DNA of 64,000 nt from Bacteroidota bacterium. Its GTDB lineage: Bacteria > Bacteroidota > Bacteroidia > UBA7662 > JAIXUI01. A program made the translations under genes and the position numbers. The DNA lies in contig JAIXUI010000148.1 of the NCBI GenBank assembly GCA_027484125.1, positions 34,754 to 98,753 of the forward strand. Reading direction: 5' to 3'. Each line of letters starts with the position of its first letter. Position 1 is the stretch's first letter. Below the pieces are notes generated by a model. The model saw nothing but the letters and a program-made list of their open reading frames with translations. It searched no databases and was not told the origin of the DNA. This document shows, piece after piece, positions 19,516-28,895 of the stretch.

Positions 19516-20619
19516 ATGAAAAGATGGTATTGGATACTACTTGTTTGTTGCTTATTCAAAGAAAATCTTAGCGCACAAAGTAGCGTTCAAGAATTCATGA
19601 GTCTTGGCTTTCGGGATGCTACTTTGCTTGCTTCTGCCTATCTATCACCGTTAACTAAGACCTATGGCTTAAGCGCCAATGCCAATTGGGTTCAGTCAGC
19701 GGAGCCTTTAAAGCCATTTCGAGTTAGCCTGATGGCTAGTTTCAATGGGTTAGAGGTAAAAGATGCCATGACGTTCTTCAATCCTTCTACGCTTGGATTG
19801 ACGCAAGTAAGGTTTCAATCTCCTAATGCGCGTATTCCTACTGTATTTGGTACCGCTTTTCCTGAAGGTTTGCTAAGTGTTTATGGCAAAAGTCCTGTGA
19901 ATGGTCAAGAGGAATTGTGGGTTGAATCGCCACCTCCGCCGGGAATTGCTTTTACTTTTTTTGCTACGCCTATGATCCAAGCTTCAGTTGGGGTTGGTGG
20001 TGGAACCGAAGTGATGTTCCGTTATTTCCCTAAAAACAAGTTTGTATTGTTTGACAATATGGAAGGCGCAGTGGATTTATGGGGAGGCGGCATTAAGCAT
20101 AGCATCAGTCAGTACTTTTTTAACCTAAGAGATCCAAAAAGGCTGTTTGATTGGTCGGTATTTACTTCTCTTAGTAGGCTTAATTCTTCCATTGGCTTAT
20201 ACTTCAATCCAGATTTTTCTAATCTGGACGTAGTCTATAAAGGTCCGCCAACACCTGTAAAAAATCAGTCTGTAGGAATTACCTCTACCAATTGGCAAAT
20301 TGGCACTAACGTGTCTAAAGAGCTCGGTGTTTTCACTTTTTATGGGGCTGTGAACTATCAATTTAGTTCCACCAATGTGTCACTTGAAGGTCCATTTCCT
20401 TATATTGAAGGTTACGAAACCACACAAGGTCCCAATTTTGGAAAGGTTGTAGTGAATGTAAAGGATAATCCCATTGCGTTTGCGAATACTTACACAGGTC
20501 TAGGTTATCAATTAGGGTTGAGGTTTAGGTTTTTATACATCTTGTCGCTTTATGGCGAGTATGCCTACGCACAATCACTCAATACCGTGAATGCAGGACT
20601 GGGTATTTTAATCGACTAA
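19516..20619 (+). CDS. Outer-membrane-type beta-rich protein (DUF6588-like), unknown function
   Basis: 367 residues from ATG 19516; a TTG six bases earlier overlaps the -7-like box GATATTTG (19505-19512). A signal peptide ends near LSAQSS. The rest is rich in alternating hydrophobic beta strands and glycines, and the tail ends [19 protein letters not shown], like an outer-membrane barrel. It resembles the Bacteroidota family I recall as DUF6588; that name needs checking. It lies between fabD and trhO on the same strand. No catalytic motif was seen. Confidence 0.82.
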   Translation: MKRWYWILLVCCLFKENLSAQSSVQEFMSLGFRDATLLASAYLSPLTKTYGLSANANWVQSAEPLKPFRVSLMASFNGLEVKDAMTFFNPSTLGLTQVRFQSPNARIPTVFGTAFPEGLLSVYGKSPVNGQEELWVESPPPPGIAFTFFATPMIQASVGVGGGTEVMFRYFPKNKFVLFDNMEGAVDLWGGGIKHSISQYFFNLRDPKRLFDWSVFTSLSRLNSSIGLYFNPDFSNLDVVYKGPPTPVKNQSVGITSTNWQIGTNVSKELGVFTFYGAVNYQFSSTNVSLEGPFPYIEGYETTQGPNFGKVVVNVKDNPIAFANTYTGLGYQLGLRFRFLYILSLYGEYAYAQSLNTVNAGLGILID

Positions 20620-20621
20620 TC

Positions 20622-21641
20622 ATGATTCTACATAATAGAGTTAATCGGAATGAACTTCGTGAAAGGTTAATGAAAGAGCCATTTCACCGGGTTACGTTGT
20701 CATTTTACCGTTATTTTACTATTGAAAATCCTGAGGAATATCGGGATCAACTGTATGTAATGTGGGTAAAATGGTCTTGTTTCGGGCGGATTTATGTGGC
20801 AAGAGAAGGAATCAATGCTCAAATGAGCATTCCTGAGCATCATTTTGACGCATTTAAAGAAGGATTGCAATCATTTTCCGGTCTTCAGGATATGCCACTT
20901 AAAATCGCTGTTGAAGACGATGGAAAATCATTCTTCAAACTTGACGTAAAAGTGCGGTCTAAAATTGTCGCTGATGGTCTTAATGATGATGCTTTTGATA
21001 CAAGCAACGTGGGTAATCATTTAACAGCTGAAGCTTTTAATGCAGCTTTAGATTTGCCGGAAACTGTTGTGGTGGACATGCGAAATGCTTATGAAAGCGA
21101 AGTTGGTCACTTTGAAAAGGCCATTTGTCCTCCAGTAGATACCTTCAGAGAAGAGCTTCCTTGGGTGGCTTCTGAATTGGCGGATAAAAAGGATAAGAAA
21201 ATTCTTCTTTATTGTACGGGTGGAATTCGTTGTGAAAAAGCGAGTGCTTACCTCAAACATTTAGGTTTTCAGGATGTCAATCAATTGCATGGTGGAATCA
21301 TTGATTATGCGCGTCAAATCAAAGAAAAGGGTCTGCCCAATCGATTTAAAGGAAAGAATTTTGTCTTTGATGAAAGATTAGGGGAACGAATTTCCGATGA
21401 AGTTATCAGCCAATGTCATCAGTGTGGCGAGAAGAGCGACCGCCAACTTAATTGCGCCAATGCACTTTGTCACACCTTATTCATTCAATGTGAAAAATGT
21501 GCTGCTCAATATGAATCTTGCTGTAGCAGCGATTGCCAGCACGAACTGCATCTTAATGAAGATGAAAAGCACGAGTTGCTTAAGCTAAGAGGCATGAAAC
21601 CTTTTAGAAGAACCAGACATTTTAAACCACTCAATAGCTAA
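20622..21641 (+). CDS. trhO: tRNA uridine(34) hydroxylase, rhodanese family
   Basis: 339 residues. The N-terminal acylphosphatase-like domain contains [10 protein letters not shown]. The rhodanese domain has [15 protein letters not shown] and active Cys in [18 protein letters not shown] cysteine-rich C-terminal segment ([24 protein letters not shown]) probably binds metal. TrhO/YceA makes 5-hydroxyuridine at tRNA position 34 with oxygen. It starts 2 bases after the upstream membrane-protein gene. A strong bidirectional terminator follows. Confidence 0.94.
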   Translation: MILHNRVNRNELRERLMKEPFHRVTLSFYRYFTIENPEEYRDQLYVMWVKWSCFGRIYVAREGINAQMSIPEHHFDAFKEGLQSFSGLQDMPLKIAVEDDGKSFFKLDVKVRSKIVADGLNDDAFDTSNVGNHLTAEAFNAALDLPETVVVDMRNAYESEVGHFEKAICPPVDTFREELPWVASELADKKDKKILLYCTGGIRCEKASAYLKHLGFQDVNQLHGGIIDYARQIKEKGLPNRFKGKNFVFDERLGERISDEVISQCHQCGEKSDRQLNCANALCHTLFIQCEKCAAQYESCCSSDCQHELHLNEDEKHELLKLRGMKPFRRTRHFKPLNS

Positions 21642-21660
21642 ACCCCACAGCACTATCCAA

Positions 21661-21700
21661 CAATAAAAAAAGCCCCGATTTCGGGGCTTTTTTTATTGTT
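21661..21700. terminator. Bidirectional intrinsic terminator between trhO and the M43 protease gene
   Basis: Stem AGCCCCGA-TT-TCGGGGCT (21671-21688) has an A-run on one side and T7 on the other, so it can stop transcripts from both converging genes. Confidence 0.9.
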
Positions 21701-21716
21701 GGAGCATTTGAACTTC

Positions 21717-23246
21717 TTATCGAACGACTACTCTTTGGGTCATGGTTCCTGCCTCAGTTTGAACTCTAACGAGGTAAAGTCCTTGAGACATTCCGAACAT
21801 TCCCATGGTAAATTCTGTTTGATTTTGGCCTTCAAAGGCTTCTGTACGAATAAGTCTTCCGTTCATATCAATCACTTGAGCTTGGAAGTAACCAGACATG
21901 GGGTTTTTAAACTGAATTTTGGTTGATTCTCCGTTTTGAACAACATTGGGGTAAATTCCCATTTCACTATCTAAGTTCTGTGTTCCTACAAATCCAGCCC
22001 TGAAACGGGTAGCTGGAGAGAAAGGTGTACATAGAACTGCATGATTGTAAGGTTTTACCGACCAGGAGTAGTTTACATTCGGTATAAATTTAGTAGCACC
22101 AGTAACAAAATACCTGAATGAAGTGTCGCCAGTTACAATAGTTTCAAAATCAATCGTATTGAAAGTAGGAGATCTGGAAATGCGCACTGCATAAGCAGTT
22201 GCACCGTTAATCTTGTTCCAACGAAGTGTAAAATCTTGTGGATTCACAAGTTGGGTGTTATTAGCAGGCTCAACGTTGGAGGTAGTAGTCAGAATAGTAT
22301 CGAAAGGTTCCATAGGGGGAGACTTTAGATAAGCTCTGCTCGTATTCCCAGTAGTTCGCATCAGCGCGATTTGCTGTGGGGAGAACCTTGATTGACACGC
22401 ATCATCTGCATAACCCATATAAAGGGTAGCGTCAGGCCTAATGGTGTCGTTATTCAAGTCTGTTTGTACCGGCTGAGCTACATTACAATTCCAACGGTCG
22501 CCAATCCAGTCAGTTGGAGTGTCGCAAAGCTGATCACCGGCAGTGTTGCAGTTGGCATTTAATCTGGGTGAGATTTCATTGAAATTGCGGGTCACACGTT
22601 CGAAGGAAGGAGAAAATTTATTGAGAGAAGAAGTGCCTTGGAAAGGGTGCATTAATTGGAAATAATGTCCCATTTCATGAGCAAAGGTGGTGTTTCCATT
22701 GCTGGAACAGTTTCCGTTGGTTCCCATGAATAAGCCACCTTGTCGGAAAGTAGTACCGGGACCTGTCCCTGGGAAATAAGCGTAACCACAAAGAGGAGGA
22801 TTGAGCTGAGAAAGGTCGGTGAAATACACGTTAATAACTCGGTTAACATTATGTTGGAGCATAATCTGATCTCCTACTGTTTTACTTGGGAGAGTTGCCC
22901 AAGCGTTGTTGGAAATATAATTGATATCACCTCTTAAAAAGAACCTGAATCGAACCGGTGCATAACGATCATTGAGCTCGCAAATGGTAGAAATAAGCGT
23001 TCCCTGGCTGATTCTTATGGTCTGATTGAGGTCAGTAATCACGTGAAGTTGGATAGGGAAATTCATGAAGGTGTCGAGCTGTGTGCTTCCTGGACGTTGC
23101 TGAACAGAAAGGAAAGCAGCATAATCTTGCATGATTTGCGCATTGGTTTCAGTTCCGCACCAATGTTGCCCGCGTGTTTGTCCGGTTTGTGCCATCGCGG
23201 CAGTACTCCAGAGCAATAAGGCAAAGAGTAGAATTTTTCGCGTCAT
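21717..23246 (-). CDS. Secreted M43 (pappalysin-like) zinc metalloprotease with type IX sorting domain
   Basis: 509 residues. Signal peptide ends at AMAQTGQ. Zinc motif HEMGHYFQLMH at 190-200 (His190, Glu191, His194, His200) and a Met-turn MGYADDACQ around Met277 fit the pappalysin group of metzincins. A fibronectin-like region (about 325-420) follows, and the last 80 residues (IYPNVVQNGESTKIQF to GLYLVRVQTE) are a type A sorting domain. It should be exported by the Sec and type IX systems and released or anchored at the surface. A -7-like box GATATTTG lies 27 nt upstream (23273-23280). Confidence 0.94.
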   Translation of the reverse strand: MTRKILLFALLLWSTAAMAQTGQTRGQHWCGTETNAQIMQDYAAFLSVQQRPGSTQLDTFMNFPIQLHVITDLNQTIRISQGTLISTICELNDRYAPVRFRFFLRGDINYISNNAWATLPSKTVGDQIMLQHNVNRVINVYFTDLSQLNPPLCGYAYFPGTGPGTTFRQGGLFMGTNGNCSSNGNTTFAHEMGHYFQLMHPFQGTSSLNKFSPSFERVTRNFNEISPRLNANCNTAGDQLCDTPTDWIGDRWNCNVAQPVQTDLNNDTIRPDATLYMGYADDACQSRFSPQQIALMRTTGNTSRAYLKSPPMEPFDTILTTTSNVEPANNTQLVNPQDFTLRWNKINGATAYAVRISRSPTFNTIDFETIVTGDTSFRYFVTGATKFIPNVNYSWSVKPYNHAVLCTPFSPATRFRAGFVGTQNLDSEMGIYPNVVQNGESTKIQFKNPMSGYFQAQVIDMNGRLIRTEAFEGQNQTEFTMGMFGMSQGLYLVRVQTEAGTMTQRVVVR

Positions 23247-23301
23247 GGGTAGTTTTTTATGATCCTGTCTCTCAAATATCTGCCATTTAAGGTGCTTCTC
23301 C

Positions 23302-23309
23302 TAACTTTG
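23302..23309 (+). promoter_or_regulatory. -7 promoter element of mdh
   Basis: TAACTTTG matches TAnnTTTG, 36 nt before ATG 23345. This is the longest leader among the boxes I found. Confidence 0.55.
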
Positions 23310-23344
23310 CACATCATTTTAACAAACTCAAATTTCAACAGGCA

Positions 23345-24286
23345 ATGAAAATCACCGTAGTAGGTGCAGGTAATGTGGGAGCAACCTGCGCTAATGTAAT
23401 CGCTCACCGCGAGTTAGCCAATGAAGTCGTATTGGTGGACATCAAAGAAGGTACTGCCGAAGGCAAGTCACTTGACATGTGGCAAACTGCCCCTATCAAC
23501 CTCTATGATACTCGTATGACTGGGTCAACCAATGATTATGCAAAAACTGCAGGATCTGATGTGGTGGTGATTACTTCCGGTCTGCCACGCAAACCTGGTA
23601 TGTCACGTGATGACCTCATTTCTACCAATGCGGCTATCGTGAAAACAGTCACAGAAAATGCCATTAAGTATTCCCCTGACGCCATTTTCATTGTGGTTTC
23701 TAACCCACTTGATGTTATGACTTATTGCGCTTATCTGACCGCCAAGGTGGATAGTCGTAAAGTGTTTGGGATGGCAGGTATTCTCGACACTGCCCGCTAT
23801 CGCGCATTTTTAGCAGAAGCTTTGGATGTGTCTCCAAAAGATATCCAAGCCATGTTGTTAGGTGGTCATGGCGATACCATGGTACCACTTCCTCGTTACA
23901 CCACGGTTTCAGGAATTCCTGTAACTGAGTTAATCAGTGACGAAAAATTAGAGGCTATCGTGCAGCGCACGAAAGTGGGCGGTGGTGAATTGGTGAATCT
24001 GATGGGCACTTCTGCTTGGTATGCACCAGGTGCTGCCGCAGCTCAAATGGTTGAATCAATTGTTCGTGACCAAAAACGTATTTTCCCTGTTTGTGCTTGG
24101 TTAAATGGCGAATATGGCTTGAAAGATATTTACCTCGGTGTTCCTGTTAAACTTGGAAAAAATGGAATCGAGGAAATTATTGAACTCCAATTGAATGACG
24201 CGGAAATGCAACTCCTGAAGGATTCGGCTAAAGCCGTGAAGGAAGTCATGGATGTGCTCGATAGAATGAATAATCAAAATAGCTAA
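23345..24286 (+). CDS. mdh: Malate dehydrogenase
   Basis: 313 residues, of the lactate-dehydrogenase-like MDH group. The NAD motif VVGAGNVGATCANV is at the start. SGLPRKPGMSRDDL supplies the substrate arginines, and the catalytic pair is Asp with His in LLGGHGDTMVPL. It oxidises malate to oxaloacetate in the TCA cycle and serves the glyoxylate shunt encoded at 57532-60475. It has a promoter box and is followed after 3 bases by a small aspartic-protease-like gene. Confidence 0.97.
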   Translation: MKITVVGAGNVGATCANVIAHRELANEVVLVDIKEGTAEGKSLDMWQTAPINLYDTRMTGSTNDYAKTAGSDVVVITSGLPRKPGMSRDDLISTNAAIVKTVTENAIKYSPDAIFIVVSNPLDVMTYCAYLTAKVDSRKVFGMAGILDTARYRAFLAEALDVSPKDIQAMLLGGHGDTMVPLPRYTTVSGIPVTELISDEKLEAIVQRTKVGGGELVNLMGTSAWYAPGAAAAQMVESIVRDQKRIFPVCAWLNGEYGLKDIYLGVPVKLGKNGIEEIIELQLNDAEMQLLKDSAKAVKEVMDVLDRMNNQNS

Positions 24287-24289
24287 TTA

Positions 24290-24718
24290 GTGCTGATTGC
24301 TCCGCTTCAAAGGGTCTCCATTCCGGCTAATGGTTTCCATTGGCTGATTGAAGTTCAAATTGAGGCGGTCAGTTTCTTTTTGGTGGTTGATACTGGTGCG
24401 TCTCGAACTACTTTCGATTTGAATGCAATTCGAAATTATTTTCCTCACAGAAACGTACAAGCTACCGATGAAAAATCTGCCTCAGTGGGCGCTGTTGATC
24501 TCGACAGCGCCCTTTGTGTTTTTCCTGAACTCAATTTCGGAAGTCAGGTCTTTTGCGATGCTATCATTGCCCTCCTCGATTTAACCCACGTCAGACAGGC
24601 TTATGAACAACTTGGTTTGCCGGAAGTGTTAGGTGTCTTAGGTGCTGATTTATTGGTAAAGGGAAATGCCTCCGTTGACTGTTCGAAAAACCTAATTAAA
24701 TGGAGAAAAAGGAAGTAA
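24290..24718 (+). CDS. Retropepsin-like aspartic protease domain protein
   Basis: 142 residues from GTG 24290. The core motif is VVDTGASRTTF (catalytic Asp of the D-T/S-G type). The second conserved patch is VLGVLGADLL near the C-terminus. A single domain of this size would act as a homodimer. There is no signal peptide, so it appears cytosolic. Its substrate is unknown. It sits 3 bases after mdh and overlaps tilS by 19 bases. Confidence 0.85.
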   Translation: MLIAPLQRVSIPANGFHWLIEVQIEAVSFFLVVDTGASRTTFDLNAIRNYFPHRNVQATDEKSASVGAVDLDSALCVFPELNFGSQVFCDAIIALLDLTHVRQAYEQLGLPEVLGVLGADLLVKGNASVDCSKNLIKWRKRK

Positions 24719-25899
24719 AGCGCTTCTTTAAGTCTATAAAAGATTGGCTTACTCCTTACTTAAAGCCTGAAACTCCTTTTTTATTAGCTTGCAGTGCGGG
24801 CAAAGATTCGATGTTATTAGCTCATGTTTTACTTGAGCTGAAGATAGAGTTTGCGCTGATTCACATTAATTACGGATGGAGAGAGGAGTCAGACGATGAT
24901 CAACAATGGTTGGAAAATTGGGCCGAACAAAATCAGATTCCAATCCACATTTACAAGGCTCAATCTAAGTCTGAGTTGCTGGCTTCTTTTCCCGGAAAAT
25001 CTGCTCAAGAAATTGCTCGAATCATTCGATATCGATATTTCTCCAGTGTTTCAGCTTCTAATCGGAACGCGTGGGTGCTTACAGCACACCATCTTGGTGA
25101 CCAACGAGAAACTTTGTTCATGAGGATATTGGAAGGCCGCGCTGTAAATCCAATTCCCCAGGTAAGAAAGCCATTCCTTCGGCCTCTATTAAATGCTGCC
25201 CCCGATTTCCTAGAAAAACTAAGGGCAGCGCTTCACGTTAGTTGGAGGGAAGATTCCAGCAATGCTTCCCTTGATTATCGTCGTAATCAACTTCGACATC
25301 AAATTATTCCCCAACTCAATCAGCTGCCTTTCAATTGGAAGGTAGGCTTCGATCTGTTTATTCAACACCATACAAACGCAGTACTTGCTGAAAAAAAGTG
25401 GATAGAACAGCTAAAGTCACAAATGCTGATAGAGTCCGGTTTGATTGTTTTTCCGGTGGCTCTTCTTGAAAAGCATACCTCTATGTTAAGCCTTCTGTTT
25501 CGAGCTTTTGAAATTCAGCTATCAGAAAAGGAATTGCCGCAGATTGTGAGGTTGCTATCGGCTCAAAAAGGCAAAAAAATGCTCTTGGCGAATGGTGTAC
25601 TTTGGAGAGAAAAACATGCTTTTGTATTTGTATCGAATGATTTAAGCACCAAACAAATTGTAAGTTATCCCAAAGACTTTAGTCATCACTTTCATAGAAA
25701 ATGGAAGCCCGGTGATTACTTAACCAAGCCGGATGGGCATTCTAGAAAACTTAGCGATTGGCTTACAGATCATGCAATGCCTTCTTTCTTAAAACCTGAG
25801 TTTCTGGTTATCTTGGATAATGAGAAAATGATTTGGCCACAGTACCACTCAAAGCTTGAATTACAATTAACTTCGGCCTTCCTTGAACTCGTTTCATGA
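24700..25899 (+). CDS. tilS: tRNA(Ile)-lysidine synthase
   Basis: 399 residues. The PP-loop reads CSAGKDSMLL (31-40), with Ala in place of the more common Gly of SGGxDS. IHINYGWREESDDDQ, AHHLGDQRET and the REDSSNASLDYRRNQLRH stretch (named in two parts: REDSSNA and YRRNQLRH) follow, all TilS hallmarks. It modifies cytidine 34 of tRNA-Ile(CAU) with lysine and ATP and is usually essential. It overlaps the preceding gene by 19 bases and rluD by 4 (ATGA). Confidence 0.95.
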   Translation: MEKKEVKRFFKSIKDWLTPYLKPETPFLLACSAGKDSMLLAHVLLELKIEFALIHINYGWREESDDDQQWLENWAEQNQIPIHIYKAQSKSELLASFPGKSAQEIARIIRYRYFSSVSASNRNAWVLTAHHLGDQRETLFMRILEGRAVNPIPQVRKPFLRPLLNAAPDFLEKLRAALHVSWREDSSNASLDYRRNQLRHQIIPQLNQLPFNWKVGFDLFIQHHTNAVLAEKKWIEQLKSQMLIESGLIVFPVALLEKHTSMLSLLFRAFEIQLSEKELPQIVRLLSAQKGKKMLLANGVLWREKHAFVFVSNDLSTKQIVSYPKDFSHHFHRKWKPGDYLTKPDGHSRKLSDWLTDHAMPSFLKPEFLVILDNEKMIWPQYHSKLELQLTSAFLELVS

Positions 25900-26954
25900 A
25901 TTTGAGCCAGGAAGAATTGCAGGATGACCTTGAAACCGAAGGTCAAGATGATTTATATGAGCATCACCGGATCGTTATCGACCCGGGACAATCGTTGTTG
26001 AGAATAGATAAATTTCTAATCGATCGACTCCCCAATGTTTCTAGAAACCGAATTCAAACTGCTGCTAAGGCAGGGACAATTTTGGTAGATAGTAAGCCCG
26101 TTAAGCCCAGTTTTCGAGTAAAACCCGGACAGGTGGTTAGTGTGGTTATGGCTCATCCACCTCGTGAGAAGGTGCTTTTAGCAGAAAACCTCGACTTAAA
26201 CATCGTTTATGAAGATGCTCATTTGCTACTGGTTAACAAAGCAGCGGGCATGGTGGTGCATCCTGCCTTTGGTCATTATTCCGGAACGCTTGTTAATGGT
26301 TTGGTTTACCATTTCAGCCAATTGCCTACCGGAAGAAATGGCGATATACGCCCGGGTTTAGTGCATCGAATTGATAAAGACACTTCCGGATTGCTGGTGA
26401 TTGCGAAAAATGAAGAAGCAATGACCATGTTAGCTGCCCAGTTTTTTAATCACACTATTGAGCGAGAATATTACGCGCTTGTTTGGGGTGATATGCCGGA
26501 AAATGAGGGAACAATAACAGGCCACATTGATAGGAGTATCAAAGATAGAAAAGTAAGAGCCGTATATCCGGATGGATCACGCGGTAAACGCGCGGTTACT
26601 CATTATCGGGTGCTCAAACGATGGGGTTTTGTAACGCTCTGTGCCTTCAAATTAGAAACAGGAAGAACACATCAAATTAGGGTGCATTGTCAATATATAG
26701 GACATCCCATTTTTGCAGATCCTATTTATGGTGGTGACAAACTTAGAGCGGGTAATCCGGTAGGTTCTTACAAGAAATTTGCAGAAAACACCTTGGAAGA
26801 AATGGGCAGATTGGCATTACACGCAAGAACATTGGGCTTTAGCCATCCGGCGAATGGCAACTTTATTCGTTTTGAAGCGCCATTGCCAGAAGATTTTAGT
26901 CATTTACTTCAACGTTGGGATACCTATTTGCAAGGTTTACAAGCTAATGGATAA
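25896..26954 (+). CDS. rluD: RluD-type 23S rRNA pseudouridine synthase
   Basis: 352 residues. An S4 RNA-binding domain is at about 32-95, followed by the catalytic domain with HRIDKDTSGLL (Asp160) and GRTHQIRVHCQ. The S4 plus RluA arrangement is that of RluD, which modifies helix 69 of 23S rRNA. An acidic N-terminal tail of about 20 residues is extra. The start overlaps tilS as ATGA. The 3' end overlaps the convergent TonB-receptor gene by 18 bases. Confidence 0.94.
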   Translation: MNLSQEELQDDLETEGQDDLYEHHRIVIDPGQSLLRIDKFLIDRLPNVSRNRIQTAAKAGTILVDSKPVKPSFRVKPGQVVSVVMAHPPREKVLLAENLDLNIVYEDAHLLLVNKAAGMVVHPAFGHYSGTLVNGLVYHFSQLPTGRNGDIRPGLVHRIDKDTSGLLVIAKNEEAMTMLAAQFFNHTIEREYYALVWGDMPENEGTITGHIDRSIKDRKVRAVYPDGSRGKRAVTHYRVLKRWGFVTLCAFKLETGRTHQIRVHCQYIGHPIFADPIYGGDKLRAGNPVGSYKKFAENTLEEMGRLALHARTLGFSHPANGNFIRFEAPLPEDFSHLLQRWDTYLQGLQANG

Positions 26955-28847
26955 TCCTCCCATCCACCAACGCCCAGGCATGTCGGCTCCGTTAAAATCT
27001 TGAATCGAATTATTAGATAAATTCAAACATTGTATATTGAAAATGAGTGTTTTATTTGCCTTTATATCAATCTTGGCATTAACCTGGTGAACTTCTGCTG
27101 GAAGTGAAACATTCAAAGTGCTTGAGCGAATAGAAGCGCGCTGTTTCCACAGATAATTCACGCCTACATTGATCCATTTGCTTCTCCACTGTAACTGACT
27201 ATTGAGTACTTGATTCGCATGCGCAATGAGGTAAGCCGAAATCACTTGTTCTGCAGCTTCTGAGTAAACGTTTAAGTATCCTACTTTAAGAATCAATTGG
27301 TTAGAATTAGACCAGCTTTTTCGATATTCCATATCTAGCTCAAAGCCTTGGGTGTAGGTGCTTCTTAAGTTTTGAGCATAGTTGTAAGAACGGCCAGTAA
27401 CTAAATTGAAGTTTCTAGGGATTTCGCTCATCGGTGTTAAGACCCAGTCAATCAGGTTGGTGCTTGCTCTCCTGAATACCGTTCCGCCAAATTTTAACCC
27501 AAAGTTTGTGTGTAAGTCTATTCCTGATTCATAACTCCAACTTCTTTCTGCTTCAAGATTCGGATTTCCGATGCTGCCACCGGCAACTAAAGATTTATTG
27601 TAATTATTGAACCGCTCGGTAAACTCAGCCGCTCTAATTCCTCTCCCAACCCCACCACGAAAGTGAAGCATGCCTTTTCTATAGGCAACAAAAAATTGGG
27701 GTAACCATTCTAGTCCATAGTTATCGTCTGCATCTGCCCTTAACCCAGTGTTTAAGGTCAGACCTTGGATTGGCGTATAAACGTGATGAACGAATATGGC
27801 GCCATGATTAGTAATGTGATTTCCTCGGTCATTAGAAAGGATAGATCGTTGGTCTGCCTGAATTCCCAGATTCAAGCGATGTTTCTTGAATTGATGGAAG
27901 TGAAGCACCTGCATGTTAGCTAACCTTGTAACATGTTCATTGGGTGTAGCAATGGGGTTAAAACGATAGAAATCAGTGGTGTATTTGAACACTGCATCAG
28001 CCACTGTACTGCTTTTTTCATCATGTTTCCAGGTTATTCGGGCTTGGTTCCACCATTGAGTCACTTGTTCCATTGCCGTATCCGATAGGAGAGAGGTGTA
28101 GAAGTTTCTTGCGCTAAAATCCCTGTAATCAGCAGAACTACGAATACTTAGGTAAAGTTTAGGTTTAAGCTGAAATTTAGCTGAAAGACTTCCACTATTC
28201 AACCTAAAGAAGTTTCTTCTTCCATCTCTAGCCGGAAAGCCGTCACTGCTTTGTGTGCTCAATCCAGTAAAAAGTGTCGCTTTTTTCCAACCTGCGGTAG
28301 CTCCAATTTCCTGTGATTGATAACCATAATCGCCTACTTTTCCATTGAAGGTGGCTGAGTGGGTGTTATTGATGGGTTCGTTATGATTGAAAGATTTGGT
28401 GATGATATGAATAACTCCACCTACTGCATCTGGTCCATAAACGGCAGCCGCAGGGCCTTTCAGTACCTCTATTCGCTCTATCTCCGAAAGTGGTAAGGGT
28501 AAATAGCTGCTAAAATGTCCGGTCAAAGGATCATTCAATCGCATTTGATCTAACAGAACTAAGACCTGTTGAAAGGTGCCTCCACGAATCAAAAAATTAG
28601 CTTGTGTGCCCATTGGACCGCGTTGTTGCACTTCGATTCCGCCTACATACCTCAACAATTCATCAAAAGATTGAACAGGTAGGGCTGCAATATCTCTTGC
28701 GGTTAAGGTGAGAACTTGGTGACCTATCTCTTCTGATTTTACAGGTGTTCTCGCTGACGTTATAAAGGTTTCAGGAAGTGTTTTTCCCGATTGTCCCCAT
28801 AAACCCAATGGAATGAAACAAGAAAGTAATAGTGCAATTTTTTTCAT
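26937..28847 (-). CDS. TonB-dependent outer-membrane receptor (BtuB-like)
   Basis: 636 residues from ATG 28847. Signal peptide MKKIALLLSCFIPLGLWGQ. The plug domain lies at about 20-150 with IRGGTFQQVLVLLDQ and ERIEVLKGPAAAVYGPDAVGGVIHIITK (landmarks: VLKGPAA, GGVIHII). The beta-barrel follows. There is no adjacent transporter or cobalamin gene, so the ligand is unknown. An upstream in-frame ATG at 28886 is unlikely because the -7 box TATTTTTG (28855-28862) lies between it and 28847. Divergent from the PolX-like gene. Confidence 0.93.
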   Translation of the reverse strand: MKKIALLLSCFIPLGLWGQSGKTLPETFITSARTPVKSEEIGHQVLTLTARDIAALPVQSFDELLRYVGGIEVQQRGPMGTQANFLIRGGTFQQVLVLLDQMRLNDPLTGHFSSYLPLPLSEIERIEVLKGPAAAVYGPDAVGGVIHIITKSFNHNEPINNTHSATFNGKVGDYGYQSQEIGATAGWKKATLFTGLSTQSSDGFPARDGRRNFFRLNSGSLSAKFQLKPKLYLSIRSSADYRDFSARNFYTSLLSDTAMEQVTQWWNQARITWKHDEKSSTVADAVFKYTTDFYRFNPIATPNEHVTRLANMQVLHFHQFKKHRLNLGIQADQRSILSNDRGNHITNHGAIFVHHVYTPIQGLTLNTGLRADADDNYGLEWLPQFFVAYRKGMLHFRGGVGRGIRAAEFTERFNNYNKSLVAGGSIGNPNLEAERSWSYESGIDLHTNFGLKFGGTVFRRASTNLIDWVLTPMSEIPRNFNLVTGRSYNYAQNLRSTYTQGFELDMEYRKSWSNSNQLILKVGYLNVYSEAAEQVISAYLIAHANQVLNSQLQWRSKWINVGVNYLWKQRASIRSSTLNVSLPAEVHQVNAKIDIKANKTLIFNIQCLNLSNNSIQDFNGADMPGRWWMGGLSISL

Positions 28848-28854
28848 GAGGGCG

Positions 28855-28862
28855 CAAAAATA
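28855..28862 (-). promoter_or_regulatory. -7 promoter element of the TonB-dependent receptor gene
   Basis: TATTTTTG on the minus strand, 8 nt before ATG 28847. Confidence 0.55.
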
Positions 28863-28878
28863 GAATCTCAGCGATTCT
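28862..28878. promoter_or_regulatory. Inverted repeat between divergent promoters
   Basis: AGAATC-TCAGC-GATTCT lies between the receptor's -7 box and the PolX gene's -7-like box (CATTTTTG, 28884-28891). It shares half-sites with the palindrome upstream of fabG. Confidence 0.3.
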
Positions 28879-28883
28879 TTCCT

Positions 28884-28891
28884 CATTTTTG
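28884..28891 (+). promoter_or_regulatory. -7-like promoter element of the PolX-like gene
   Basis: CATTTTTG differs from TAnnTTTG only at the first base. It is 5 nt from ATG 28896. dapD has the identical box. Confidence 0.4.
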
Positions 28892-28895
28892 GGAT